Shown: in pieces, positions 34,007 to 46,989 of the stretch
How positions within the stretch are numbered: the first letter of the stretch is position 1
How the letters are laid out: each line of letters opens with the position of its first letter
From: Combretum micranthum
Lineage: Eukaryota > Streptophyta > Magnoliopsida > Myrtales > Combretaceae
Direction: 5' to 3'
Assembly (NCBI GenBank): GCA_024138025.1
Contig: JAMXBD010004270.1
Span: 1-64,000 of the forward strand
DNA length: 64,000 bases
Made by a program: the position numbers and the translations under genes
The notes under the pieces: generated by a model
Seen by the model: only the letters and a program-made list of their open reading frames with translations
What the model was told of the DNA's origin: nothing
Databases searched by the model: none

Positions 34007-35128
34007 GAGTAAATTACACGGACACCACTTAAAAATGGACCTCTACCTTTTTAAAAAGTCAACAATTGCCCCCTAGAGTAACAGTAGAGTCCACATGTAT
34101 TATGAAATGATAATTTATTTGTCATTTAAAAAAAAATTGATATAAGAAAATTAATTGAAAAAAATGCACATTATATTTATTTGCCAACATGGCAATATAA
34201 TCCATTTTTTTAACCAAAAACCAAAACATGGATTCCTTAACTAAAATATAGTCTAAACCAAAATCGTTGAATCCTACTCTTTTCATCTTTCTAAATGAAA
34301 TGTATATTTTCATTTTCTTTGCATTTTTGTTAAATTTAAGACTTATGAATGTTCTTATGCTTACAGATTTCCAACTAAGACTTCTTACACTGTGTCTTAT
34401 GTAGACAAAATAAATAAAGGAGAAATACTTACTTGACAAGATTAGTAAATAATGGAAAAAAAAAAATGAAAAAAAAAACTATACATGTTCTTTCTTATTT
34501 GAAAGAAAAAGATAGAAATAAATTAATAAATAAGATAATGAGTCATTATAAATATTGCAATAAAATCTAATAGTTGGCCTTGTCATAGTGTAAATATATA
34601 ATTAAATATCAATAATTCCTAATTCTATGATATGCACTACTTATTAAGAAGAAATTGGACTTTAAGGTTTAAAGTTCAACACTTATCTTTTAATAAAACC
34701 AATTAGATTACAAATGCATGTCTCGTGTCTCCCCATCTATGAAATTGAAATTTGCAGATACAAGTAGGACTAGTAACAATTTTTTGTTTCATAAAAAATC
34801 TTTTAAAAAATGAAAAGAAATTGGAAATATACATTTCATTTAGAAAGATAATATATATATTATATATATATATATAGGGTTTGGTGATTTTAGTTATAAC
34901 TGTTTTTATTAAGAAAGACATGTTTTGATTTTTGTTAAAAAGAAAAAAAACGATTATATTGCCATGTCAACAAATAAATATGACGTGACTTTTTTTAAAT
35001 TATTTTTTTCATACCTATTATTTTAAAAGACAAATAAGTTTCCATTTAATAATATATGTGGACCTTGCAACTGCTGTAATAGGGTAATTGTTGTCTTTTT
35101 AAAAAATGGGGGTCTGTATAATTTACCA
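34007..35128. mobile_element. Mutator-like foldback element with inverted repeats over 300 bp
   Basis: The left arm (34007 to about 34345) and right arm (about 34805 to 35128) are imperfect reverse complements. Paired landmarks are GTAAATTACACGGACACC / GTAAATTATACAGACCCCC, CAACAATTGCCC / CAACAATTACCC, CATGGCAATATAATC in both, and ATCTTTCTAAATGAAATG in both. The flanks CAAATTTCA (33998-34006) and TAAATTTTA (35129-35137) match at 7 of 9, as for the 9-bp duplication of Mutator-like elements. The middle has no transposase. Confidence 0.85.
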
Positions 35129-35137
35129 TAAATTTTA

Positions 35138-38100
35138 TGTTATGATAAATATAATGATATCATAAATATTTTACCATATCAATATTATTTGTCAAAATAT
35201 TAATAATAAGAAATTGTGTTTGCCATAGAAGTAAATATTATGACAATAATTTGGTAATGAAATCTTATCATTGGCAAAATTAATTTTATCAAAATATTTA
35301 TTTTGTGGCTTTATTTCATTTTTCTCATTATTTTATTATTGTTATTTTTTTTTCGTTAATTTTAAGGTGATTCAACTTATGGCATATGTTATTAGTCCCT
35401 CTGGAATGGAGAAAAATCCTTCTATAACTTATCACAAAAAGTCTACTTTTTTTCATTAATTAAATATTAATTAAATCTCTAATTATGTACCGTTAAATAG
35501 TTACCTAATAAACCAAAATGCATTAATTAAATTTAAAAAGATAACAATATCTCATATAGATACGTGAAATTAAAACTTATTAAGTTATTGCATTGTTGAC
35601 TTCAAGAAAATACAAAACTATTTTTTTCCCCATAACTCTACGAGTCTTACACTTTTTTTTATTTCTACATAAACTTAATAAACAGAACTAAAGAAAAGTA
35701 AAAGAAAAAAAACACTATATTAATTTTTTTCCAATCTTCTTCACTCACAAACTTCGTCAACTTGCACGATTTCTCTCAAAAATCATCTTCCCAACCTACA
35801 TAAAAATGCAAATACATGTGTAAGGCATTATCACCTTGTAGTTTTTACATTGAAAAAGAGATTTCTTAAAATATCATGTAAAACAACCAACAATTTTTAA
35901 TATATCATATGTCAGTTATAACAAACTCATACAACGTATGATAATAATCCTTAAAGATTACAAATTTTGTTTCTAAATTCGAATGTTTGATTTAGTATAT
36001 TAAACATAACAAATCAAATTATGTTAGGTCTTAATTTCTATTGTAAAATAAAAAAGAAAAACAAATAAAATAATAACTTACATAAATTTATCAATTTGAA
36101 AAAAGTTGTGAAAGCATAATTAACAAATCTTGTATTACAATTTAGGGGAGCACAAGATTATAATTATTTTTTTTAAGGTGAAACCCTAATTCTATTAAGG
36201 ATTGATTTCAATTTTCTTACTTGATTTCATTGTTGCTCTAATTGGCATATCTTTGAGAAGATAATAAAGTTGCATGCCATTCATTCATTAGATATACATG
36301 TCATCCTCCCCACTCTTCAATCTGGAAATAAAAGGGCAACTTTCATTATTTTGGGTCCAACTTTTTTAAATGAAATTATTTTTCCCTCCCATGTGAATTT
36401 TCACTTATTGTCTCAAACGAAGAGTCTATCCCTATAATTATTTTTTGGTTTAGCTTTGTGTGCATCAACCCAAAAATATGCCTTATTAGATTAAAATAGT
36501 TAAAAACCTCGCACAATATGTAAAATTTAAAAAATATTATAAATATATAATATATATTATACTTTATATAATTATTGATTCAAAAAAGTTATAATCTTTT
36601 GAGTTATAAAAATATTACATATATCAAAGATCATGTAATTTATATAATATTTTACATAATCACTAATGGAAAAAATTGATAAATGATGAATGTGCCATAA
36701 AATTTGTTATTAACTTTGAGAATTTCTCATATGTTAATTGCAAAATTATAAGATCTAGTAAAAATATATCACTTTGATAACATTTATAACTAATAGCCAA
36801 TCAATTCACGTATGGAAGAAAATGAATAAAATAGATCTTTAATTCTATTAACATATGAGCACATTATGGCAAGCACTTTATTATGATTATCATTCTGATT
36901 CGTAGCTAACCATGTCATTGTAAATAAAGTAATTAGATGTCTATATTTTGTGAATATAAAAGTTCAAGTGCATTAATTAAATACTAAAATAATAATTCCT
37001 TATACATTGATTGTAATATATACATATTGTACACGTTGTATGTTATATGAGATATTTATATTATTTCATATTATATAATATTTATAATACATATCATATA
37101 CAATTGCGAATTTTACATTAGAAATGTTAAGGTTTTATTTATATTTTTGTTTGGTTAGGATATGATTTCAATCCTAATACTCCTTCAATCCTATAATCAA
37201 AATTCAAGTTAAAAGGTGAATCTCTCAATTTATTGGGATCGTGTTTCAAGCTTTTAAAATCACATCTAAATGAAATAAAATGAAATGCAATTATATAGAA
37301 TTTAAGTTAGTTAAATGCTACTTTTAGTTATAGATGAGTTGAAAATCAAAGTTAGATCGTGTTTAAAGTAAACTCAAATTTGAACTCATCACTTTATCAT
37401 TTTAATTCGATTTGTCTCTACACTCTTAATCTTGGCTTTCCTATATGAATGCTCTGTCCTGATGGCTTTGTTATCGCCACTCTTATAGCTCGAATCATTG
37501 GAAACAACAGTGTAACTAGGAGATTAAAGCATCGCCCCCCACACACACACACACGGTCATGAATGAAGATTATAAGTTCATGATTATCAATCCGAAAATG
37601 AAGGATAGAATTGCTATGATAAGACAATTAGGAGCATTAATCAAGGAAGTAGGAAACACATTGAGATTGTTGGATTGAATCCACCGACAGCCCAGTCCTT
37701 TCTTTGAATAACATCATCATCACCGACCTCTATACTATTATTAAAGTGCAAAAATGGGTATCCATCTTCATACCCAATAATGTGTAGTTTCAAAAAAACA
37801 ACAATTTATGGAAGATGCTAAGTTGGAGTGATTATAGTTAAAATGAGATAACTTCTTTCTAATTAAATTATACTTTCTCTTGAAACAATCATTATAAATA
37901 AATCTATATTTTACTTGTATTATTATTATTATTATTAACTGTTTCATCTCAATAATATTAGCTGAGAACAATATTGTTCAACATAAACTCTCTTGAATAT
38001 ACCAAAACTACAAAAACAAATCGATTTTCCCAAAAGGGATTACCATTCCCTCTAACTTTTAGAGATAATTGCAGTTAGACTAAAAATTTGATGTTTTGAC

Positions 38101-38846
38101 GTGATTATATCCTTAAACCCTTAAGACATGACTTTATGTGACCTTAACTATTGAAAATATGTATATACCTTATATTATTGTTGCTTAAACTATAAAACTA
38201 CCATTGCTAATAAAACAATAAATACAGACAGTTTAGGGATTTAATGAAACTTAAATGTAAACATATATTTTAAAAATTATCGAAAAAAACAAAAAAAAAA
38301 GAAAAAAAGAAAAGAAAAGTCCTTCTAAAGTTTAATAAAGATTTCTCCACCTCATATGTCTATATTTTGGGGAGCATTTGCTATTTGCTTCTCTTTATTA
38401 AGATATGCACATTGTGTTTTGAATTTATTGATGTAAATTGATAGTGTCAGCAAACTCAGCAAGCATGTTATTGTAAGTGGAGCTGAATTCAGGATCCACC
38501 TATGGCTAAATGACCCAAATCATCAAACCTTTTAAGCCCAAATATGGAAGCAATCATTCAGATTACTTTGAGACCCGGACTATTCCATGTTGGGTTATGT
38601 ATGGCCGTTTATTACTTATAGTTATAGGTGTTATTATTCTTAAACGAAAAATCGAGAAGCATGTCACGTTAATAAAAAAAAAAAATTAAGGTTGTTGTAA
38701 GCTAATCCCAAACCTTAAAAAAGAATAAATTTATCTTCTATCTTAATATATTTCAATAGTATCGCCGTAATATATCAAATCAATATGTAGACTAATTAGG
38801 GATATGGAAAAAAAATAATATTATAAAAAAATTATGCAAATACAAC
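35138..38846. other. AT-rich non-coding stretch
   Basis: No gene recognised. It includes a (CA)n run at about 37541-37553 and a TTA/ATT run at about 37919-37939. The open frame at 37418-37627 (minus) is not recognisable. Confidence 0.45.
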
Positions 38847-39129
38847 TTAGAGCGAAAATAAACAAAAAAAAAAAGCAAGTTTAACTCGTCTCATGGAGCA
38901 ACGAAAATAAAAGTAGCTGATCTTGTCTTTTCAATAGACAAGTTTAGTTTAGATACACTAACCTTGTCTTTTCGAGAGATAAGGTCATTATAGCTGCTCT
39001 AACTTTATCTCTTCTAGAGATGATATTAACACTAAACTTATCTCTTGAAGAAATAAGATTAGTCACCTACAATCCCGTCACTTTAAAAGACGTGTTTAAC
39101 TTGCTTATTTTTAGATTGTTTTTCCCTAA
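38847..39129. mobile_element. Small inverted-repeat element with four tandem hairpins
   Basis: The outer arms pair: GCAAGTTTAACTCGTCT (38875-38891) with the complement of AGACGTGTTTAACTTGC (39088-39104). Weaker pairing extends to TTAG...CTAA at the edges. Inside are four short palindromes spaced 32-43 bp apart: CTTGTCTTTTCAATAGACAAG (38922), CCTTGTCTTTTCGAGAGATAAGG (38962), TTATCTCTTCTAGAGATGAT (39005) and CTTATCTCTTGAAGAAATAAG (39037). The intervening DNA repeats an ACTAA-like word. A TA duplication is possible. I cannot assign the superfamily. Confidence 0.6.
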
Positions 39130-40822
39130 TTTATATTAGTGTGTCTTTTTAAATGTTATTATTAATTTCCTCCACTTCTTCTCCTAAACTTATGCCTTAA
39201 AAGAAAAATTAAAATGAAAAATACACATTTAGAACTCAAATTTTTGTTTAGCTTCTTGATTAATGATACTTTCTATTGAGTCATTTCGAACTTGTACAGA
39301 GACGGAGCTGGATCAAGTGCTCTAAAAATATTCCATGTCATGTCGATTGTCCACACCCTGGTGCACAACAATAATTAACTTAATACAGAGACATCATTAT
39401 TACACAAATCGATGCAAATAATATAATACAAAAGGCCAGAAATTAAATAAAAAAAGGAAGAAACCTTAAAAATTAAAAAAACAAAAGCACACCTTTCACG
39501 GTCGAAATAAAAAGTATAATAAAGAAGGTCTCGATGAAAATGATAACATCAGTATCTGGCTTTTTTTACTAGAATGGTAGCAGGAACCATGAAAGTGGAG
39601 GTGGAAAGGCATTAAGGACTAAATAAGTATACATATGTATGCATGCATATCATAGCACATGTATCCATAAGTTATAAAAAAAGAATTACAGATAAAAATT
39701 TCATCATTTGTGATAGTATTTATGAAATATGAAATTTTTTCAAAACTACTAATTTATCACATATAAATAGAAATATTACAATCCATTCACTTTATTGTAT
39801 AAAATAACGAGAAATTGAATTTGAATTGAATATGAATATAATAGAGTTGCAATATCTGTTTGTAACAAATAATACAGATAATTATTGAAGTATAAGTAAA
39901 ATATCTATAATAACTCTTATTTTTATTATAGAGAGATAAATGATAAGTATATAAAGGATATTTTCAAAACATGAGTTTATATGATAAAAATTGATAATAA
40001 ATCATTAAACTACAGTTTATATTGTAACACATGAACTATTGTTATTATTTTAGCATAATAATAATTCATTATAAATTATTATTATCCTTAATTAAATACC
40101 ATTAAAACAACTTAAACAGAATGATGAAGGAGTAAATAATTTCTCTTGTCAACACGCACATAGTATTTGGCACTAATCACCACTCCAATGAGTAACATCT
40201 GATATATATATATATATATATTATTTATTTTATATTTCAACTAAACGAATATTAAAAATAAAAAGGTGTACGGATCAAAGCATTATTGTAAAAACCAAAA
40301 ACACTGGAGCCACCAACTCTTATGATGTTTACATATTTATTCAATAATTTACTCTATGGTTGATCTTATCCTAACCTAAAAGCAATAACAAATAAAACCA
40401 TTAAATTATACCAATTTACGAATGAGAACGAAAGGTTATCGTCCCATCTGAAATCGTAAAAGGCTGCATCGATTTCGCAGAAATCCTGGGAACAACAAAC
40501 AATACATGAACCCTGGCTAATAAAACCCTAAAAGCCATGCATTTCCGAAAAGGGGTCCTTACACCTGTCAAAGGAACAGTACTTAAATTCTAGCAACATC
40601 GTATACCGAAGCTCACTTTGTCTATGGGAAGGTGAGAAACATCAACCGCCATGCGAATTTTTTGCACTCGAGTCTTGATCTCATGACGTGAAAGTTTGAA
40701 AACATTATTGAAACTACATAATATGTTTGAACACATGGTTGATGCTCCACGAGACAGTCCTTTGATTGTGTCTTAAAAAGTGTGTGAGCAAAGAGGGGAA
40801 CGAAGTATCAACAGATTTAGCT
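39130..40822. other. Non-coding stretch; 40250-40820 looks like decayed LTR sequence
   Basis: From about 40290 the sequence is richer in GC: CACTGGAGCCACCAACTC, GGGTCCTTACACCTGTC, AAAGGAACAGTAC. Such words recall untranslated regions of plant gypsy-type elements, but no pair of ends, no reading frame and no repeat partner is present in the window. The part before 40250 is AT-rich with nothing recognised except a (TA)n run at 40202-40221. Confidence 0.35.
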
Positions 40823-41130
40823 AGGTTGCGTCTGGGTGGAAAAATTAATTAATATGTTCTTCATGATAGGATTTTTCATTAATTAGTTTATGGAAAACCC
40901 CTTTTTTTTATTTTATATATATTTGTTTGGTTCGATATTTTCAAACAGTAAAAATAAATAATTTAAATCATTTGATCTGCATCTATATCTTATATAGATC
41001 TAGTTTGTTTGATCTGTTCATGAGTAAAAAATCTGTTTTTTTATCTGTATTTGTTTTTGACAAATAATATGTTTAAAAATGATAAAAATGATATTAAAAA
41101 GACATAAAAATAATGAACTAAACTGACCCT
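40823..41130. mobile_element. MITE of the GTCTATTTGG family, copy 2
   Basis: The ends are TAGGTTGCGTCTGGGTGG and, inverted, TAGGGTCAGTTTAG. The interior has ATGAGTAAAAAATCTG, TTTTTTTATCTGTATTTG and GACAAATAATATG, shared with the copies near 42286 and 46815. Confidence 0.5.
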
Positions 41131-42235
41131 AAATCATAAAAAATCTTTTAATATATTTACACTAACATCTTTTCTAGAACTATAAAGAACAATAAACACG
41201 AGGAGTGGTTTTTTCTTTTTATTGATAGACAATCCAATCTATCAAATCCTTCACTTGCAATAATCAAATTCTAAAATCTTAATGTACTTATCATGTCTTA
41301 AATGTGGCATTAAGACAACTAATATAATACTTTCTTTGTCACCGATTGGACCAAAGTTATTCTTCCAAGAGAAACAAATTTAAAAATTTTAATCAAAAGA
41401 AGGATAACTTTAAACTAAATTTAAGGAGACAACCCAAACCAGCATGATTCTCTCGCCAATGAATACAATATAGAAGCCCCAGTTATTTAGGATGAGTTTG
41501 ATATACCATGAAGAGTGGATCGAATCGAAGGGACACAACGTTTAGCCCCAGTTATTTAGGTTTATTTTAAAGACCAACTATAAATAGGTTTATCATATTA
41601 TTTGATCTTTGTAATTTTTAAATTACCTAGATTAATGAAGTATCTTAGGATAATATATTACGACATTATCCTATTTTCCTTACCATTAATTACACGTGAA
41701 AGTATTTTAAAAGTGTAAATAGAAAAAATCTTTTTTTTTTTCACCCCCAAGTCAGAAAAAGATTTATTTTCAATCTTAATAAAGTATGGGGAGGACGGTG
41801 ATTATTAGTGTGTAAAGGTTGATTAAGAGAAAGAGAAACCCCATTTTTCTTTTTTCTTTTCTTTATAGAGAGTGATTGAGCCGCTGATGATGCTGTAGGC
41901 TCTCCAATCTCGTGTTACACATTGTGCGCCTGGTAAATCAAAGCCAAATCAGAAAACCAAATGAAAAAAAATATGGCTCTAAATTGACATTATGTAGCTA
42001 GTTTGGACTAGTAAATAAATTGAACCAAATGATCCAAGAATTTAACCATTTTAAAAATACAATACTATGGTCTTTTTTTCCTTATTTTGTTTGCTCAATG
42101 TATTAATAGACCTTACAATTTTTAAAACCATTAAATCTAAAGCCAAAACGCTTTAATTTGACATTCTTTATAGTTTTTTTTCCAAAAATATTTATTGTCA
42201 CAAAGAATATCTATATCCGAGATCATTTCTATATT

Positions 42236-42262
42236 ATTATTATTATTATTTATTATTATTAT
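42236..42262. repeat. (ATT)n microsatellite
   Basis: This trinucleotide run has one interruption. Confidence 0.9.
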
Positions 42263-42285
42263 GTAAAAGTAAGGTATCGTATAAA

Positions 42286-42449
42286 GGTCTATTTAGATTA
42301 TCTGTTTTTCATCTGTATCTTATTTGTATAGTCTGTTATGAGTAAAAATATTTATTTTTTATCTGTATTTATTTTTAATAGATAATTTAGTTGGAACAAA
42401 TATGAAGCAAGTATCAAACCCGTGCTAATCAACGAACTAAATGCATCCT
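42286..42449. mobile_element. MITE of the GTCTATTTGG family, copy 3 (short)
   Basis: It starts AGGTCTATTTAGATTATCTG and ends with the imperfect inverse ACTAAATGCATCCT. The interior matches the other copies (TTTTCATCTGTATC, TTATGAGTAAAAAT, TTTTATCTGTATTT). The right arm is largely missing. Confidence 0.5.
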
Positions 42450-42703
42450 AAAAGTAATTGAGATTGATAAAAATATAAGAAGTAAATAAATTTATGTGAA
42501 TAAATTAGCAGCTAAAGAGTAGGGTTTTTTTTTTTTAAAAAAAAAGGGTTTTTAAAGATATTATTATGATATCTTAAAAAATTTGTAAAAGAATTTACGG
42601 GCATGGATGGTCTGATATAGCATATTGCATGTCCATTTTGGTGTTTTCTTTCCATTTATAATAGAATAATTCCTTCTTCTTCTTTTTTCTCAATCTTAAA
42701 AAC

Positions 42704-43606
42704 TAGGGGTAGGCAAAAAAACTGATCGAACCAAACCAATCCGTATCCGAACCAATCCAAACCAAAAATATGGTTCTTTTTCACGGTTTGGTTTGAAATT
42801 TTTCAAATCCGAACCAATCCGTAAATTTATGGTTTGGTTTGGAAGATAAACCAAACCAATTCGTAAAACCAAACCAAACCATTTTAGAAAATATAATAAT
42901 ATTTTACTATATGTTTATATGATTTCATTTGATATTTATTATTTGATGAATATTAATTAAAATCAATTTGTTTTTTTTAAATTTTTTAAAGCTTATGATA
43001 TGTAATTTTTTTTTATGATGAACTATTGTTTTTTTTAATAGCTTTTAACTTTGTAAAGTATGAAATTTATTTATTTAGTTATAAACTTTCATTATGTATC
43101 AATTGTTTAATATATTTTGTTAGCTGGTCATTTTATTCATTGATGAATTTTGTTGATAGATGATTTTTTATTTTAGCTAAATTATTGGTAGATAATTGAC
43201 ATGATGGTTATATTAAAAGTCATTAATTATGACTTACTATGTATTGGTTAGTGAATGTATTTTATTGGTGGATAATTGATTTTATAGAAAACTATAGATT
43301 AAAAGTATGATGAATTTATAAAGTATTTTGTTATGGTTTATAATATCAACTTTGTAAAATGATATAAATGTTTAAGAATATACACAAATGTAAAAAAACT
43401 AGAACAAGAAAAATTTTTAGTTAGAATTTTGATTTAAACCGTAATCCAAACCGAACCAAACCGTTATTTAATGGTTTAAAAATTTATAATCCGAACCAAA
43501 TCGTTACTTAACGGTTTGATTTGAGATAAAAAAAATTCAAATTATAAATTATAATTTGGTTTGATTTTAAAAAAAACCGAACCAAACCGATCCATGTCTA
43601 TCTCTA
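42704..43606. mobile_element. hAT-type element with perfect 8-bp duplication
   Basis: The ends are TAGGGGTAGGCAAAAA and, inverted, TAGAGATAGACATGG. The flanks TTAAAAAC (42696-42703 and 43607-43614) are identical. The length is 903 bp. Both ends are arrays of CCAAACC / GGTTTGG words, and the middle is AT-rich with no transposase. The fragment at 1-205 is another copy of its right end. Confidence 0.92.
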
Positions 43607-46600
43607 TTAAAAACCGTGGCAGATCCATTCATTAACATAAAGAAATTTGAAAATTCAAATGATATCATTTATCACATTGGGCCGTACGAAAAAAACATGA
43701 TGATTACACACAAGTTTTCGTCCTCACATCTGACATGAAAATTAAAAATAATAATAATAATAGTGTGGTATCATTGCTTTAAAAATATAAGCACAAATCT
43801 AGTACTCAGAAAAACCCTATTATAACTTTTGACCAGTAAAAGATTCCGTGCCAACCCAATCCCCCCTGACTTCTCCTGCAATTTTTAATGTTTATCAATA
43901 CCGTCAAAGGAGGTGTTTCGATTAGTGTGGACATGCTAAAATATATATATATATATATATGAAATTCAAAAGAAACCACTTGAAAAGTGAGATGTTTCCA
44001 CTTAATTGTTTTTAAGGGTTACGACGAATGACAACTGATTTTTATAAATCGAATAACTACATGTTTAAAGGTTGTTCTTAAATAATTTAGTATTTGAATA
44101 AAATTTTTATGGGTTTTTTTATATTTAAAGTAAGTGAAATAAGGTATAAAAAAAATTAATAAAAATTTTATTTAGATATTAAAATTATTAAAATCAAACT
44201 ATGAAAAAAGTTAAGTATCAAATTATTCAAAATAAAATTTTAAATACATAATTATCTTTTTATCAAAATTTATGTATTATTTTTGTTATTTCCATTTTTC
44301 CATTATCCAAGTGTCACGTTTATATTTGGAGAAAGAATTTGCAAATCAATGCTCATTATTACCATGTATGGTTTCATAATCAAGCTAGGTTTGGCGGCCA
44401 CAAATAAGAGAGAATATTGGGTGTGTAATAAGATGGATAAGATGGGACATTCATGCATTTCTCTTGAATGGTAATTTAAATTATGTACAAGATCTTATGT
44501 AAGAAAAGATTTATTGGAATTATATATTATATGTTATGCATATATTTAGTGTATAAATATTAATAAAAATTATTCATTTTATTTACTACATAAATCAAAA
44601 TTTTATTAGTGTTTACATGTTTTGTGTCCATACACTTTATGTATAATACCTGGTAATTTTCTTTTTTCTATGAAGAAAAAACGTTTTTCAAAACAATAAT
44701 TGATGGAATGCAAACGAGGTTCGATTTCTCAATATGAAATTCATGAAGCCCTTGAGAATGAAACGACTTGGAAAACATACCTAAAAATAGTTTCAAAGAC
44801 TCGATCCATTCTTTCTCTTGACAAATATTGAGTTCTTTTATCGTTTGTCAGTTCGTATATATGTGACCTTTTGTTATGTCAATATCTTTATATTCAAGCA
44901 TAGGAAAACCATACTAAAACGAGAATGAACTTTCTCAATTATTTGATCTTGAATCAATGTATACAGCAGAGTAAACATGACTCAAAAAAAATACCGAGTG
45001 AAGTGATATGAAGCAACAACGGTGGCCAAAACCCTAGTCCCTATAGAGTAGCTTTCGCCTTTCTAAGCCTATTTTTTAATAAGTTTGGTCATTGTTCTGA
45101 CTTCAATTTGCGATGATAACTACAAATACAAGAGGCTAATATGTAGACTAGGCCAATTTGGCATTCCATTCATATATTTAAATTGTTCCCTCAGTGCATA
45201 TATAATGTTGTAACCTTGACATTACATTAAGAATCCTGTTCTCTCTCTCTCTCTCTATATATATATAGTATAAAGTAAAAGGTCATTCCTTCAGTTATTT
45301 TATTTATTTATGGCATAGTTGATTTGAATATGAATAAATTTGTTTACTTTAGACTTATATTAGTGGTAGTTTATGATAATCTAATAAAATCCTTAGCAGA
45401 CCTCGTATAACTTAGTTTTTTAGCTAGAAAATATATACCGTTATTCTTGATGATAATAATCATGGTCGAAAGAATATTTATAAAGATTCCGTCATTTGTT
45501 AAGAGCCTTAAAAAAGGGATTATTTATACTTTCAACGTTGTATATGCACTTCACAAAGATGCGAAAGTATAGTAAAATGAAAGATTTCTCTATCTGAATT
45601 TGCGCTGAGCTTGGTCTAGGCCACTTGTGTATATCTTCCATTATTAATATATAAATAGGTTTTAGAATAACTTTGTAAACAATGTTATTGAATTTATAAA
45701 ACATTAATGCACTCGGAACTGTTGTCCTCTCTTGTTCTTACTTTATTTGCTTTCTCTGATTTGAGGGTAAGTTTGGAAGTGGATGTAATTTGTTGACACA
45801 GCTTTTGTTGAGCTTTTATGTTTGTATTTAAGGTTTTGGTTACACAAACGATTGTCTTTAGTTGGTCTTTTTGAGGTTAGAGACCGTACATATATTACGT
45901 TATTGTACCTCAAAAATAGTCACAGCTAGACCTAACACTGTTTTAGGGAACAGGGAAGTGCGATCAAATCTAGCGAAAGTTGGGAAAGTGGGATGAATGT
46001 TTTTGTTTGGGTATTTTTGTTGAAGTGGAAATAAGATGGTTTTGGAAATGGAAGGAAATATAAATCCCTTACCGCCCTTCCATCTAAAATTAGGATGAAA
46101 GTGAAAAAAAAATGAAAAAAAAAAGCTTTTAAAATTACTAAAATATCCCCAAAAAGAAGGAAGCAAAAGCATCATTGAACATTTTAGTAATTTCCTTCTA
46201 TTTCCATTATTTATATCCAACAAATATAAAAGTTGATTCTTCATAGCTTTCACCTTCAAAAAACTTGTCAAACACTGTGTAAATATGAAGAATAGTACGA
46301 CTATACTCCCAACATCAGAAATTTCTTCCTAAATACTGGGTCCAAGTCAATATTTTTATCAATGCACGGAGTCAATATTTTATTTATATCAATACACAGT
46401 AGAAAATGTTTTATAAGTGAATTGATAAATTGATTTGACTCATATCTACCTTAGATAAATCAAATCAGCAAAGAAAAACCCTAAATCAGAAGATAAATTA
46501 GCCTAAAAAAATGCTTGTGAACGTATATATTTATATAAATAATTAATGCATTGTACCAACGGTAAAATTTATGGTGATTAAATATTTTTTATTGGTATAG

Positions 46601-46814
46601 TTAGCAGTGTCACTGTAATTTACTTAAAAGCTTTTCTTTCCCGAAGGAATCATTGCATAGGGTAACTAGAAGTCTAGAAACAGATGAAACGAATTATGTG
46701 TAAAAATGAATATAGTGATGTATTTGATATAGAAAGAACAGTTGCCAGATTTTGAGATTCTTAATGATGGGAAAGCCTTCTAGATCATGGGTAAGATTGT
46801 TTCGTCAGTGTGTA
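43607..46814. other. AT-rich non-coding stretch
   Basis: No gene recognised. (AT)n runs lie at 43940-43961, and a (CT)n(AT)n run at 45241-45267. The open frames 44283-44474 and 45900-46271 have no motif I recognise. Confidence 0.4.
45241..45267. repeat. Compound (CT)n(AT)n microsatellite
   Basis: Eight CT units run directly into AT units. Confidence 0.95.
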
Positions 46815-46989
46815 GACGCACATAAATATATTTAAATATATTATTTGTTAAGAAATGAATACAGATAAAAAAATATATTTTTACTTATAAACAAATTAAA
46901 CAAATCAGATACACATTCAATATATAAATAAAATATAAATACAGATCATATATAGATACGGATAAAAAACAGATCATCCAAACAGACTC
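46815..46989. mobile_element. MITE of the GTCTATTTGG family, copy 4 (inverted orientation)
   Basis: In reverse complement it begins GAGTCTGTTTGGATGATCTG and continues TTTTTTATCCGTATC, TTATAAGTAAAAATAT and CTTAACAAATAATA, collinear with copy 2. The far end is not well defined. Confidence 0.5.

Noticed and set aside
34122..34439. Minus-strand open frame of 105 codons
   Set aside because: It lies in the left arm of the long-inverted-repeat element, and the other arm does not keep the frame.
40823..41130. GGTTCG word inside as part of a hAT element
   Set aside because: A single word without an array. The ends and interior match the GTCTATTTGG MITE family instead.
45900..46271. Minus-strand open frame of 123 codons
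   Set aside because: Low complexity (FFFSFFF runs), no motif, no supporting splice or promoter context. AT-rich chance frame.
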